Below are positions 1 to 6,775 of a stretch of 8,092 nucleotides of DNA, piece by piece. The notes under the pieces were generated by a model, which was not told the origin of the DNA, did not search any database, and saw only the letters and a program-made list of their open reading frames with translations. How positions within the stretch are numbered: the stretch's first letter is position 1; every line of letters starts with the position of its first letter. The stretch lies in NCBI GenBank assembly GCA_016297415.1, contig JAEDGQ010000087.1, positions 1 to 8,092 on the forward strand, in the 5' to 3' direction. The DNA comes from Treponema sp. GTDB taxonomy: Bacteria; Spirochaetota; Spirochaetia; Treponematales; Treponemataceae. The position numbers were made by a program, and so were the translations under genes.

Positions 1-121
1 GCAAAGAAAAATCTCGCAGCGTGCTTGCACGCAGAATCCCTAACGCAGTTAGGGTCGTGCGCAAAATGCCAGTTTCCCCCGCAAAGAAAATTCTTGCAGC
101 ATGTCTTCAGGCAGAATCCCT
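1..121. repeat. Two degenerate direct repeats, 80-bp period
   Basis: Bases 1-41 and 81-121 align without gaps at about 35 of 41 positions. Both begin GCAAAGAAAA and end GCAGAATCCCT, and the copies start exactly 80 bp apart. The first copy contains an inverted repeat, GCGTGC/GCACGC (19-24 and 27-32), and is followed by a perfect 7-bp stem CCCTAAC/GTTAGGG (38-44 and 48-54) around a 3-base loop. The second copy keeps the outline but its palindromes have decayed. No reading frame fits. The window starts at a repeat edge, so more copies may lie upstream. I read this as a REP-like intergenic repeat; the family is not recognised. Confidence 0.6.
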
Positions 122-161
122 GACTATTCTCTGCATTTTATATAAAATTTTATTACAAAAA

Positions 162-190
162 ATGACACTATAGTTTCAATTCAGTATAAT
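162..190 (+). promoter_or_regulatory. Sigma70-type promoter of the barrel gene
   Basis: A -35 box ATGACA (162-167, 5 of 6 to consensus) and a perfect -10 box TATAAT (185-190) are separated by 17 bp. The predicted start near 197 would give a leader of about 20 nt that contains the ribosome binding site. The region is very AT-rich, which also favours strong expression. Confidence 0.75.
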
Positions 191-205
191 TAAATCAAAT
201 TTTTC

Positions 206-211
206 AGGAGG
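206..211 (+). promoter_or_regulatory. Strong ribosome binding site AGGAGG
   Basis: AGGAGG lies 5 nt before the ATG at 217 and fixes the start of the barrel gene. This near-consensus Shine-Dalgarno contrasts with its absence before two other genes in the window. Confidence 0.85.
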
Positions 212-216
212 AAAAA

Positions 217-1584
217 ATGAAAAAGATTTTAACAGTTCTTTCAGCATTAATTCTTACTGCATCAATTGCTTCGGCTCAGGTTTTAAGCAAAGAGCAGATG
301 AAGAATACTGCCTGGACAGGTTTCGGCTCTCCAATCGACGGCGATGTTATGTACTATGGTTTTACAGATACATTCCAGGCTCGCTTTGACCGTGGAGATT
401 TCATAATTGAAGGTATGCTTAACTGGTCATTCCTTGCAAACTATAACGACAAAGGCGATGTAGATAACTTCATTTTCGGTACATCTAACCTTAACCCTCT
501 TTCACTTAAATATGGTATACGCAATGATAAATATGGTGCCGGTGGCAACACACTTTCAGATGCAGCAAAAGATGCCAAATATAATAACAGTGCAAATGTT
601 TCAAACACAATTCAGGATTCATACTATGTAAACTTTATCTGGCATCCTGCTGAAGGTTTTGACTTTGGTGTTGGTACAAAACTTAACTGGCAGGTTGGTC
701 CTGCTCCACGTTACGGCAGCTGGCTCTGGGAAAGCGATGCTCATGTTCGTCAGGGTGGTTTCTCAACAACTTATGATGACCGTGCAGGTGTTTGTGCCAA
801 GACTTCTTCAGAAGCTTCAGGCGGTTACAAATATCATATTGACAGACCAGGTAGTGCTGACGTTGTAGGTTTTGTTCCTTATGCAAACAAATATGCTAAA
901 CGGGCTCTCGGTGTACGCTACAAGGCAAAGTCAAATGACATTAACTTTGAACTTGGTGCTGCACTTCCAAACGGCTTTAACACAGATGATCCTGCTGTAA
1001 ACTTCGGTGTACAGATTGGTCTTCCAAGAATGATTACTGTTTCTGCAGCTCTGGAAGGTGCATTTGATGATGGTTCAAACTTCTACACTGGTGCAACTAT
1101 TGGTGCAGATTACTTCATTCTGGATATGTATCTTGCCGCAGACAGCCTCTTTACAGACGCAGACAACGATCAGGCTTATGGAACAGGTGCTGCTGTAACA
1201 TTCGTTATTCCAAACACAAAAATCAGTGTTCGTCCTGAACTTGGCGTAAACTTCTTTGAAGATGACAATTATGACTTTGCGTGGTACACAGGCGGTACTC
1301 TTGAATTTAACATCGCAGACAATATCGGATTTAACTTCTGGGGTTCATGGGCACAGGGTTCTAAAGACAAGAGATGGGACGACAAAACAGTAATGGGTGT
1401 TCTCTATGAAGATTCAAAAAACTGGAATGGCGGGCACATTCTTAACCTCCGTCCAGCAATTACATTTGAATACTCAAAACATACAACTTTTGCAGCTTAT
1501 GCTGACTTTGAAAAGCGTACAGCCTTTGACGGAAAAAGCCGCAATTGCTGGTCTAGCGGTGTATTCATGACATACATTTTCTAA
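217..1584 (+). CDS. Secreted outer-membrane beta-barrel (porin-like) protein
   Basis: The 455-residue product begins with a clear Sec signal peptide: KK at 2-3, a hydrophobic core 4-18, and a probable signal peptidase I site after A-S-A at 18-20. There is no lipobox, so it is not a lipoprotein. The mature chain alternates short amphipathic strands with Asp/Asn/Gly-rich turns, for example 'DNIGFNFWGSW' and 'NTKISVRPELGVNFF'. It ends in the strand 'GVFMTYIF' with a C-terminal Phe, the usual beta-signal for BAM-mediated insertion. Two cysteines (C193, C444) could form a disulfide. This pattern is typical of treponemal predicted porins, but I do not recognise a named family; a role in solute passage or as a major surface protein is inference. 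It is monocistronic, with its own promoter and an AGGAGG ribosome binding site. Its stop codon interlocks with that of the convergent gene. Confidence 0.8.
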   Translation: MKKILTVLSALILTASIASAQVLSKEQMKNTAWTGFGSPIDGDVMYYGFTDTFQARFDRGDFIIEGMLNWSFLANYNDKGDVDNFIFGTSNLNPLSLKYGIRNDKYGAGGNTLSDAAKDAKYNNSANVSNTIQDSYYVNFIWHPAEGFDFGVGTKLNWQVGPAPRYGSWLWESDAHVRQGGFSTTYDDRAGVCAKTSSEASGGYKYHIDRPGSADVVGFVPYANKYAKRALGVRYKAKSNDINFELGAALPNGFNTDDPAVNFGVQIGLPRMITVSAALEGAFDDGSNFYTGATIGADYFILDMYLAADSLFTDADNDQAYGTGAAVTFVIPNTKISVRPELGVNFFEDDNYDFAWYTGGTLEFNIADNIGFNFWGSWAQGSKDKRWDDKTVMGVLYEDSKNWNGGHILNLRPAITFEYSKHTTFAAYADFEKRTAFDGKSRNCWSSGVFMTYIF

Positions 1585-2366
1585 TCAGTTGTTTTTTTAC
1601 TGTTAACACCCAGTCCAAAGAGAGCAAAATCTCCCCGGACAGGATCGTTACCAAAAAACTCTGACATTTTCTGAGACAGCTGCAGTGCAGTTTTCAGGTT
1701 TGCTCCTGGAACTTTACCTGCAGCTGTTTTTTTTATAAATCCAAATTCTACACTCTGCTGCATAACATGAGTATCAAGAGGCATTAAGAGATTTTTCTGG
1801 TCATACCAGGTCCATAGTCCCAGATCCACAGGAGAATTTTGTCTGACCATCCACCTTAAAAACATATTAAGCTTTTTGGCTGCACAGTTTTTGCTGTGAC
1901 TGATTAAAGAACATTCTTCAGGAAAACACTCTGCAATTACCTGATGAAGGAAAAGGTTTTCACACTCCCCTTTCCGCACATTCCACTTTTTCTGAAAATA
2001 TTTTCCCAGGGACATTTCTTCGCTTAAAATCCGGTTCAATGTATCAAAAAAAATTCTCAAATCACAAAAGCTGTACATTCTGTAAAAGGAAGTCTTGTTG
2101 TCTTTTCTGAATCTTTTTTCGTATTGTTTCTCCAGAATCCACTGAACAGGAGTTTTTTTATCTTCAGACATAAAGTTCAGAATCTGTTCTACATGGCTTA
2201 AAATCTGTTCTCTTCTTCCAAAAGCAAGATTAGCCGCAATAAAAGCAACAGTTTCCGCATCCGCTCCTGTGTAACGATGCATAAAACAGGAAGGATCAGC
2301 CTTTATAAATTCCGGAGTTTCATATTTATCTGCCAGTTCAATCATCACTTCTTTTGAAACATTCAT
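1581..2366 (-). CDS. TIGR02757 (DUF2400) family protein
   Basis: This is a cytoplasmic protein of unknown biochemical function, conserved across many bacteria. With the start used here it has 261 residues, close to the family's usual length. Hallmarks from memory of the family are, numbered from this start: YETPEFIKADP near 15-25; the 'AANLAFGRREQIL' helix near 44-56; KKLNMFLRWMVR at 164-175; LGLW at 182-185; PLDTH at 196-200; and DPVRGDFALFGLGV at 241-254. The frame also extends upstream to a TTG at 2408 and an ATG at 2405. Those starts have no ribosome binding site and lie inside a terminator-like hairpin, so I chose the ATG at 2366. A later ATG at 2345 has a weak AGAAG upstream and cannot be excluded. 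A TATAAT box ends 6 nt before 2366, suggesting leaderless translation. It is not co-transcribed with any neighbour. Confidence 0.85.
   Translation of the reverse strand: MNVSKEVMIELADKYETPEFIKADPSCFMHRYTGADAETVAFIAANLAFGRREQILSHVEQILNFMSEDKKTPVQWILEKQYEKRFRKDNKTSFYRMYSFCDLRIFFDTLNRILSEEMSLGKYFQKKWNVRKGECENLFLHQVIAECFPEECSLISHSKNCAAKKLNMFLRWMVRQNSPVDLGLWTWYDQKNLLMPLDTHVMQQSVEFGFIKKTAAGKVPGANLKTALQLSQKMSEFFGNDPVRGDFALFGLGVNSKKTTD
1676..1734 (+). terminator. Candidate terminator of the barrel gene, inside the convergent gene
   Basis: A perfect 10-bp inverted repeat, ACAGCTGCAG (1676-1685) with CTGCAGCTGT (1718-1727), encloses a smaller stem CAGG/CCTG (1695-1698 and 1705-1708). On the + strand it runs directly into eight T residues (1727-1734). 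It lies about 90 nt past the barrel stop codon, in sequence that also encodes part of the TIGR02757 protein on the other strand. The large internal loop lowers confidence, but no other terminator is visible between the convergent genes. Confidence 0.45.
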
Positions 2367-2372
2367 AATCTG

Positions 2373-2378
2373 ATTATA
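2373..2378 (-). promoter_or_regulatory. -10 box 6 nt before the TIGR02757 ATG
   Basis: The minus strand reads TATAAT followed by six bases (2372-2367) and then the ATG at 2366. The predicted transcription start therefore falls on, or within a base or two of, the start codon. There is no Shine-Dalgarno in the gap. The -35 region is poor (ATGCTT at a 17-bp spacing), so an activator or another sigma factor may be needed. Confidence 0.5.
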
Positions 2379-2388
2379 TCTTTTTAAG

Positions 2389-2421
2389 AAAAAAAAAGCA
2401 TACATCAATTAAGCATGCTTT
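2389..2421 (-). terminator. Second, weak terminator-like hairpin before TIGR02757
   Basis: On the minus strand AAAGCAT (2421-2415) pairs perfectly with ATGCTTT (2401-2395) across a 13-nt loop and runs into nine T residues (2397-2389). The left arm also sits in the palindrome AAGCATGCTT (2411-2420). The stem is short and AT-rich, so alone it would be a weak terminator. Placed between the main operon terminator and the TIGR02757 start, it may back up the first or insulate that gene. Confidence 0.4.
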
Positions 2422-2468
2422 AAGATTTAAAATAATTCAGCATTTTTCAGGAGATGAAGTTCACCAAT

Positions 2469-2551
2469 AAAAAAGGGGCTGTCCTATAAGTTTGCATTAC
2501 GGTGGTTGAGTTTATCGAAACCACCGCAAGTTGAACTTTTGGGACAGCCCC
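2469..2551 (-). terminator. Intrinsic terminator of the barrel-OmpA operon
   Basis: Read on the minus strand, the nested hairpin (2551-2475) is followed at once by TTTTTTATT, giving a GC-rich outer stem plus a U-tract about 25 nt past the OmpA gene's stop codon. On the + strand no T-run directly follows the hairpin, so it acts in one direction. The operon appears to use a repeat element as its terminator. Confidence 0.75.
2475..2551. repeat. Nested inverted repeat, MITE/REP-like element
   Basis: The ends are a perfect 10-bp inverted repeat, GGGGCTGTCC (2475-2484) and GGACAGCCCC (2542-2551). Inside is a second perfect 8-bp stem, CGGTGGTT/AACCACCG (2500-2507 and 2519-2526), around the loop GAGTTTATCGA. 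Short pairings (AAGTT/AACTT and TGC/GCA) join the two, so the whole 77 bp can fold into one long hairpin. The inner part resembles the widespread GGTTGAG-C/T-TT-RTCGAAACC palindromes of many bacterial genomes, and the outer ends resemble the GGGGCTGTCCC ends of small transposon-like repeats (both from memory). No transposase and no clear target duplication are visible. Confidence 0.7.
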
Positions 2552-2575
2552 CTCACTATTTTTTAAGTTTTAGAT

Positions 2576-5500
2576 TTATTTGTTAAGAATAAATTCTACA
2601 CGGCGGTTTTTCCACCAGTTGTCTTTGTCTGTGCGGGCTACAACAGGACTTCGTCCGCCACGACCAACTGCTGTAAGACGGTTTCCGTCAACACCATATT
2701 TTTTAAGCTGAGCTTTTACAAATTCAGCACGTTCCTGGCTTAAAGGCTCCAGGGCTTTTCCGTACATATTTGTATCCTGAGTTTCCTCAACTTCAGTACC
2801 AGAAACATTGTTTGCGTGACCTTCAATTACAACAGTATAGTTCTTAAACTTATTCAAGATCTGTGCAATACGTTTAATTACGCGGTCATTATTTGCTTTC
2901 TGTTCAGCTTTAATACCGCCCTTAATTTCGTCTTCAGTTTTGAAGTCTGCTGCATCTGAACGGAAGATAATTGAAGGAACTGCCATCTTAAGAGTATCAC
3001 CGTCACGAATTACAAGGACGTCAACGCTGATTTTTCCTTCAACTTTGCTTGTCATTCCAAGTGTATCAGTTGCAGTAAATACATAAGGATAATCCATAGC
3101 AGACTGAACAAGTTCACCATTGTTACCACGTCCATCCCAGATCATTCTTTCTGTAATAGTAGACTTACCGCCAACAGACCAGAATGTTTTTCCGTTTTCA
3201 GGATCATTAACTGTAAATGACCAGTTTTTAAGAGGTACTAAAGAATTACCTTTCAGCTGAATGTAAAGTTCATCATCTTCTCCATCATTATCTGGAGAGA
3301 AGTAAGCAGGCTGTTTTTTTACAGAGAGCTTTGGAGGAACTACAGTACAGATAAATGCTGAAGAACTTGAGTTTACAACATTACCCTTTTCATAGCTGAC
3401 CGAAAGTTTTCCAAAGAACATTCCTTCTGCAACTTTTCCATCAGAATCATTACCGTCCCACTTAATAACTGCAGGAAGATCTTTTGAATCAGCTTCGCTC
3501 CAGCTGCGTACAGTTTTTCCGTCTGCATTTACGATTTCAAACTTCCAGTTAGAAATACCTTCTGTAAGGCTTGTTCTGACAGAGAATGTCTGTACATCAA
3601 GATAAGAATCTCCGTTTGGAGAGAATGCTTCAAGTTCAGCAGTTACATAAGCTTTTGTTTCACGCTTATCAACTTTAAGTCCGCTGATTGTTGCATTAGC
3701 CTTGTTTCCGGCAGCATCAACAGATGCAAATACTATTCTGTAATTTCCATCTTCAACTTTATTTCCGCTGTCATCAGTACCGTCCCAGGCAAAAGAAGGA
3801 ACAGAACCTGTCCAGTTGTAAGTTTTTACAATCTGATTTTTTGAATTATAAACAGTACCTGTCCATTTATCTTCGCTTGAAGCTTTTACAGTAACAGGAA
3901 CATCATCTCTGATTCCATCTCCATCTGGAGAGAAAACAGTATATGGAACTGAAACTTCAATTGAAGGAGCTGCAGAGTCAAGAACAAATGGCTGAGCAGA
4001 AACTTCAGCAACTGCCGCATTTACAGAAGTTGTTGAAAGAACAGCCTTGTATGTACCGTCTGCACAACGGCTTCCAGCATCTGAAAGACCATTCCATGTA
4101 AATGAAACTGGAAGTGCTTTGTTTGCAGACTGCTTCCATACAGTATTGTTATCTTTATCTGTTACAGAAATTGTATAGCTTGAAATAGCACTGCCTGATT
4201 TCACAACAGGAGTAAGTCTTACGCTGCCTGTAGCTGGATTAAATGCCAGTGGAGAAGCAGACAGAAGAAGTTCTGTTTTACTTGTATCAAGAGTGAATGA
4301 ACCACCCTTAATTCTTGATGTATTTCCGGCTGCATCTGAAGCAGTAACTACATAAGTATAAGTACCGTTGTCAGCAAGTCCAGTTTCTTCTGTAATACCG
4401 TCCCAGCTGATTTTTTCTGGAAGGTAAGCTCCAAAATCATAAGATTTTACAACTTTTCCGTCGGCACCAAGAATTGAACCTTTCCAGTTATTTACAGGGC
4501 TGCCGTAATCAGGAGCAGTAACCTGTGTAATAAAGAGAGTATCAAGATTTCCGTCTCCGTCTGGAGAGAATACAGGATTTGAAAGTCCGATTTTTGCATT
4601 TGGAGAAGTTACATCAAGTGTAAATACAGGTGATTTAAGAGGTTCTGTTTCATATCCGTTAAGATATTTTGCTGTAACTTTAGCGCAATATGCACCTTCC
4701 GGAGCTGTTGCACCAGAATCTGTTTTTCCATCAAATACAATTGAAGCAGGAGGATTATCTGTTCCAGAATAAGTACGTACAGCTTTTCCCTCTTTGTTTT
4801 CAATGACAACAGACCAGTTAACAAGTTTGTTTCCTGTTTTTGCCTGATCCGGTACAGGAATTTTAACATCAAAAGCTACAGTATCATTTACAGCATCCCC
4901 ATTTGGAGAGAAGTAACGGCCTCCGTTTAATGTGATGTTTGTTGCCGGCTTTTCGGCAGAATAAATAATGTTTGTAATTACAGCAGGATTAGACAGGTTT
5001 CCAGCCTTATCCTGTGCTGAAATTTTGTATGAATAAACACCGTCTGCAACTGGAGTTCCATTATCATCTGTACCGCTCCAGTCGAATTTTAATGGTTCGC
5101 TTTCTGTCCAGTTAAAAGTGCGAACTGTTTTTCCCGATGTATCACTGAAAACTCCAGTCCATTTATCTTCTACAGAACCACTCTGTTTAATTGTAAGAAG
5201 AGTTTTTGCTCCTTCACCAAAAATCTTGGCATCGTTTGAAAGCTGAGTCAGTTCAACTTCTGGGGCAGTATTATCTACGATTACAACAAGCTGGCTTGTT
5301 GAAGCAGAGTTACCGTTATCATCAGTTGCTCTGAAGGAATAATAGTATTTGCCGTCTGGAGCAATTTCACCATTATCCATTACACCGTTCCATACAACCC
5401 GTTCCGGAATTGTTACACCTGTTTTAGGAGTTACAAGCTGTTTAAAGAAATTCTTAAAACCAACTCTTTCAGGTCTTTTTTCTTTATTTCCGATTGTGCG

Positions 5501-5692
5501 GACAACTTCACCTTTTTCGTTTGTAATTGTAAAGCTCCATTCACTTACATAGCGTTTTTCTTTTATCTGAAGTGGAACTTCAAGAGCATCCTGTACACCA
5601 TCGTTATTTGGTGAAATATATACAGGACCTTTTTCGGCATAAAGCCCTGCAGCAAAAAGAACTGCGGCTGCTGTTAAAATCGATTTTTTCAT
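2576..5692 (-). CDS. Eight-module FlgD/Ig-like periplasmic protein with C-terminal OmpA domain
   Basis: The 1038-residue product has a Sec signal peptide (1-19, cut after L-Y-A) and no lipobox. Eight beta-sandwich modules of about 100-115 residues follow. Each carries a W-D/N-G-like motif (W101, W205, F320, W430, W533, W636, W745, W852) before a 'DG.Y.y...a.D..GN' strand pair, as in FlgD_ig/CHU_C-like folds. Six modules open with a SPxxD-type acidic loop (25-37, 261-271, 375-385, 587-597, 690-700, 798-808), probably calcium-binding. Residues about 905-1038 form an OmpA-like peptidoglycan-binding domain: VVIEGHANN (954-962), LSQERAEFV (984-992), GRGGRSP (1010-1016), NRRVEF (1029-1034). The usual Asp of GHTD is Asn961. 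The likely role is a long periplasmic tether or scaffold anchored to the cell wall and partnered with the upstream barrel. It starts in a TAATG overlap and has GGGGTG 7 nt upstream (5705-5700). Confidence 0.85.
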   Translation of the reverse strand: MKKSILTAAAVLFAAGLYAEKGPVYISPNNDGVQDALEVPLQIKEKRYVSEWSFTITNEKGEVVRTIGNKEKRPERVGFKNFFKQLVTPKTGVTIPERVVWNGVMDNGEIAPDGKYYYSFRATDDNGNSASTSQLVVIVDNTAPEVELTQLSNDAKIFGEGAKTLLTIKQSGSVEDKWTGVFSDTSGKTVRTFNWTESEPLKFDWSGTDDNGTPVADGVYSYKISAQDKAGNLSNPAVITNIIYSAEKPATNITLNGGRYFSPNGDAVNDTVAFDVKIPVPDQAKTGNKLVNWSVVIENKEGKAVRTYSGTDNPPASIVFDGKTDSGATAPEGAYCAKVTAKYLNGYETEPLKSPVFTLDVTSPNAKIGLSNPVFSPDGDGNLDTLFITQVTAPDYGSPVNNWKGSILGADGKVVKSYDFGAYLPEKISWDGITEETGLADNGTYTYVVTASDAAGNTSRIKGGSFTLDTSKTELLLSASPLAFNPATGSVRLTPVVKSGSAISSYTISVTDKDNNTVWKQSANKALPVSFTWNGLSDAGSRCADGTYKAVLSTTSVNAAVAEVSAQPFVLDSAAPSIEVSVPYTVFSPDGDGIRDDVPVTVKASSEDKWTGTVYNSKNQIVKTYNWTGSVPSFAWDGTDDSGNKVEDGNYRIVFASVDAAGNKANATISGLKVDKRETKAYVTAELEAFSPNGDSYLDVQTFSVRTSLTEGISNWKFEIVNADGKTVRSWSEADSKDLPAVIKWDGNDSDGKVAEGMFFGKLSVSYEKGNVVNSSSSAFICTVVPPKLSVKKQPAYFSPDNDGEDDELYIQLKGNSLVPLKNWSFTVNDPENGKTFWSVGGKSTITERMIWDGRGNNGELVQSAMDYPYVFTATDTLGMTSKVEGKISVDVLVIRDGDTLKMAVPSIIFRSDAADFKTEDEIKGGIKAEQKANNDRVIKRIAQILNKFKNYTVVIEGHANNVSGTEVEETQDTNMYGKALEPLSQERAEFVKAQLKKYGVDGNRLTAVGRGGRSPVVARTDKDNWWKNRRVEFILNK
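3279..4909 (-). repeat. Five intragenic copies of a small palindromic segment
   Basis: The DNA encoding the SPxGDG loops reads TCTCC..GGAGA on the + strand at 3279-3298, 3609-3622, 3918-3931, 4554-4567 and, as TCCCC..GGAGA, at 4896-4909. These are the most conserved DNA stretches among the modules. They reflect module duplication and could serve as recombination points for gaining or losing modules. Confidence 0.6.
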
Positions 5693-6744
5693 TATTTTTC
5701 ACCCCACAGGATAATTTCAGGCGGCTGTGTATCTTTAAGCCCAAGATTCATTTTTGCACCGGCACTAACTGCGTGAATGTTTTCATACATAGGTTTGTAA
5801 CCGCCGCTTACTGTAATTTCGCTCTGTTCCCATCCATTCTTAGCAAGCATGGAACCGTCTTTAGAATTAAACACAAAACGACAGCCTACAGAAACAGAAG
5901 GAATAATATTTTTAGAGCCTTCTGCAAATTCCCTGGCATCATATTCCCATGAAGAAGAAACCTTTACCAGATTAAACAGGTAAATCTGAACGCCTGCATC
6001 AACTACGAAGTTCTGGAATCCAGGAAAAGAAAAATCCAGAGAGCCGGCCAAATCAAAATTATTTTTTGTAAAAATACGGGCTGCAACACCCATTTTTGGA
6101 GTAGCAATTAAAGGCCATTCATCAGCCTGACTTCCAGTAATACCAAGCACTTTCAGGTCTTTATATGGTTTTGCAACGTTAAGAAGTGATGCACCAAAAC
6201 GAAGGTCCCGGAAAAATCCCAGGTCTCCAAAATTGTAGAAAGCACCCATATTTACACCGCCAGTCCAGTCAGATCCATGACCGTAGAAGGCACCCATATA
6301 ACCGCTCATTCCGACTGCAAGTTTATCATTTACGTCTTTTGCAACATTTGCGGTAAATGTAAAGGAATTTCCAAGATGCATATCATATAGAGGTACAAAT
6401 ACACCCTGAAGCAGGAAGGAACTTACACACCATCTTGAAGGAATCAAAAGGCCTGTTTCAAAAGCTCCACCTACAGTTTTATCAGATTCATCTTTACCAT
6501 CGAAAAGCATTGTTCCGGCAATATTAAAAACAACACGCTGTTCATAAGCAGTAACGGCAGGATTATTTACAACAGAATCTGGTGAAATGTCAAAAAAAGC
6601 TCCACCAGCTGAAGAATTACCTTCAAATAAAAGTTCCGGAGAGGAAATTCGGAGAACATTTTCTCCACCTGCCGGCGGATTATAAGCTGACAATACAGAT
6701 GCTATTCCAAGAAAGAAAGCAGCTGACATAATTTTTTTTATCAT
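5692..6744 (-). CDS. Predicted outer-membrane beta-barrel, UPF0164/PorV-like style
   Basis: The 350-residue product has a Sec signal peptide (1-20, cut after L-S-A; no lipobox). The mature part starts with an 'SPELLFEGNSSAGGAFFDISPDSVVNNPA' region (key residues GGA at 47-49 and NPA at 61-63), the layout seen at the N-terminus of UPF0164/PorV/FadL-like treponemal barrels. Many amphipathic strands follow, such as 'LAVGMSGYMGAFYG' and 'FVVDAGVQIYLFNLVKVSSSWEYD'. The family call is from pattern only. The last strand, 'HAVSAGAKMNLGL', is followed by a soluble tail DTQPPEIILWGEK (338-350) instead of a terminal aromatic; this tail resembles the linker that opens Ig-like modules. It is the first gene of an operon. 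Its TAA overlaps the ATG of the OmpA-domain gene by one base, implying coupled translation and matched amounts of the two partners. Confidence 0.75.
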   Translation of the reverse strand: MIKKIMSAAFFLGIASVLSAYNPPAGGENVLRISSPELLFEGNSSAGGAFFDISPDSVVNNPAVTAYEQRVVFNIAGTMLFDGKDESDKTVGGAFETGLLIPSRWCVSSFLLQGVFVPLYDMHLGNSFTFTANVAKDVNDKLAVGMSGYMGAFYGHGSDWTGGVNMGAFYNFGDLGFFRDLRFGASLLNVAKPYKDLKVLGITGSQADEWPLIATPKMGVAARIFTKNNFDLAGSLDFSFPGFQNFVVDAGVQIYLFNLVKVSSSWEYDAREFAEGSKNIIPSVSVGCRFVFNSKDGSMLAKNGWEQSEITVSGGYKPMYENIHAVSAGAKMNLGLKDTQPPEIILWGEK

Positions 6745-6752
6745 TAAAATAA

Positions 6753-6757
6753 CCTCC
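6753..6757 (-). promoter_or_regulatory. Ribosome binding site GGAGG of the operon
   Basis: The minus strand carries CTGGAGGTT with GGAGG 8 nt before the ATG at 6744, which fixes the barrel start. Confidence 0.8.
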
Positions 6758-6775
6758 AGGTTAGTTTTCTACTTA

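Noticed and set aside
1..121. CRISPR array
   Set aside because: There are only two copies, about 85% identical, at 80-bp spacing, with no uniform repeats or spacers and no cas genes nearby.
659..886. Short frames on both strands within the barrel gene
   Set aside because: They overlap the well-supported barrel coding frame and show no start signals or known motifs.
2367..2408. N-terminal extension of the TIGR02757 protein from TTG 2408 or ATG 2405
   Set aside because: It has no ribosome binding site, it lies in a terminator-like hairpin and T-tract, and the added residues (MMYAFFFLKR...) do not fit the family N-terminus.
4609..4872. 87-codon minus-strand frame inside the OmpA-domain gene
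   Set aside because: It is an out-of-frame shadow of the Ig-like modules, with a Leu/Gln-rich low-complexity product.
5572..5952. 126-codon open frame on the + strand
   Set aside because: It is fully antisense to the barrel/OmpA junction, without a ribosome binding site or recognisable protein pattern.
2576..6744. Type IX secretion (PorP/SprF plus adhesin) system
   Set aside because: The module style is similar, but there is no C-terminal sorting domain, the large protein ends in OmpA, and no other secretion genes are present.
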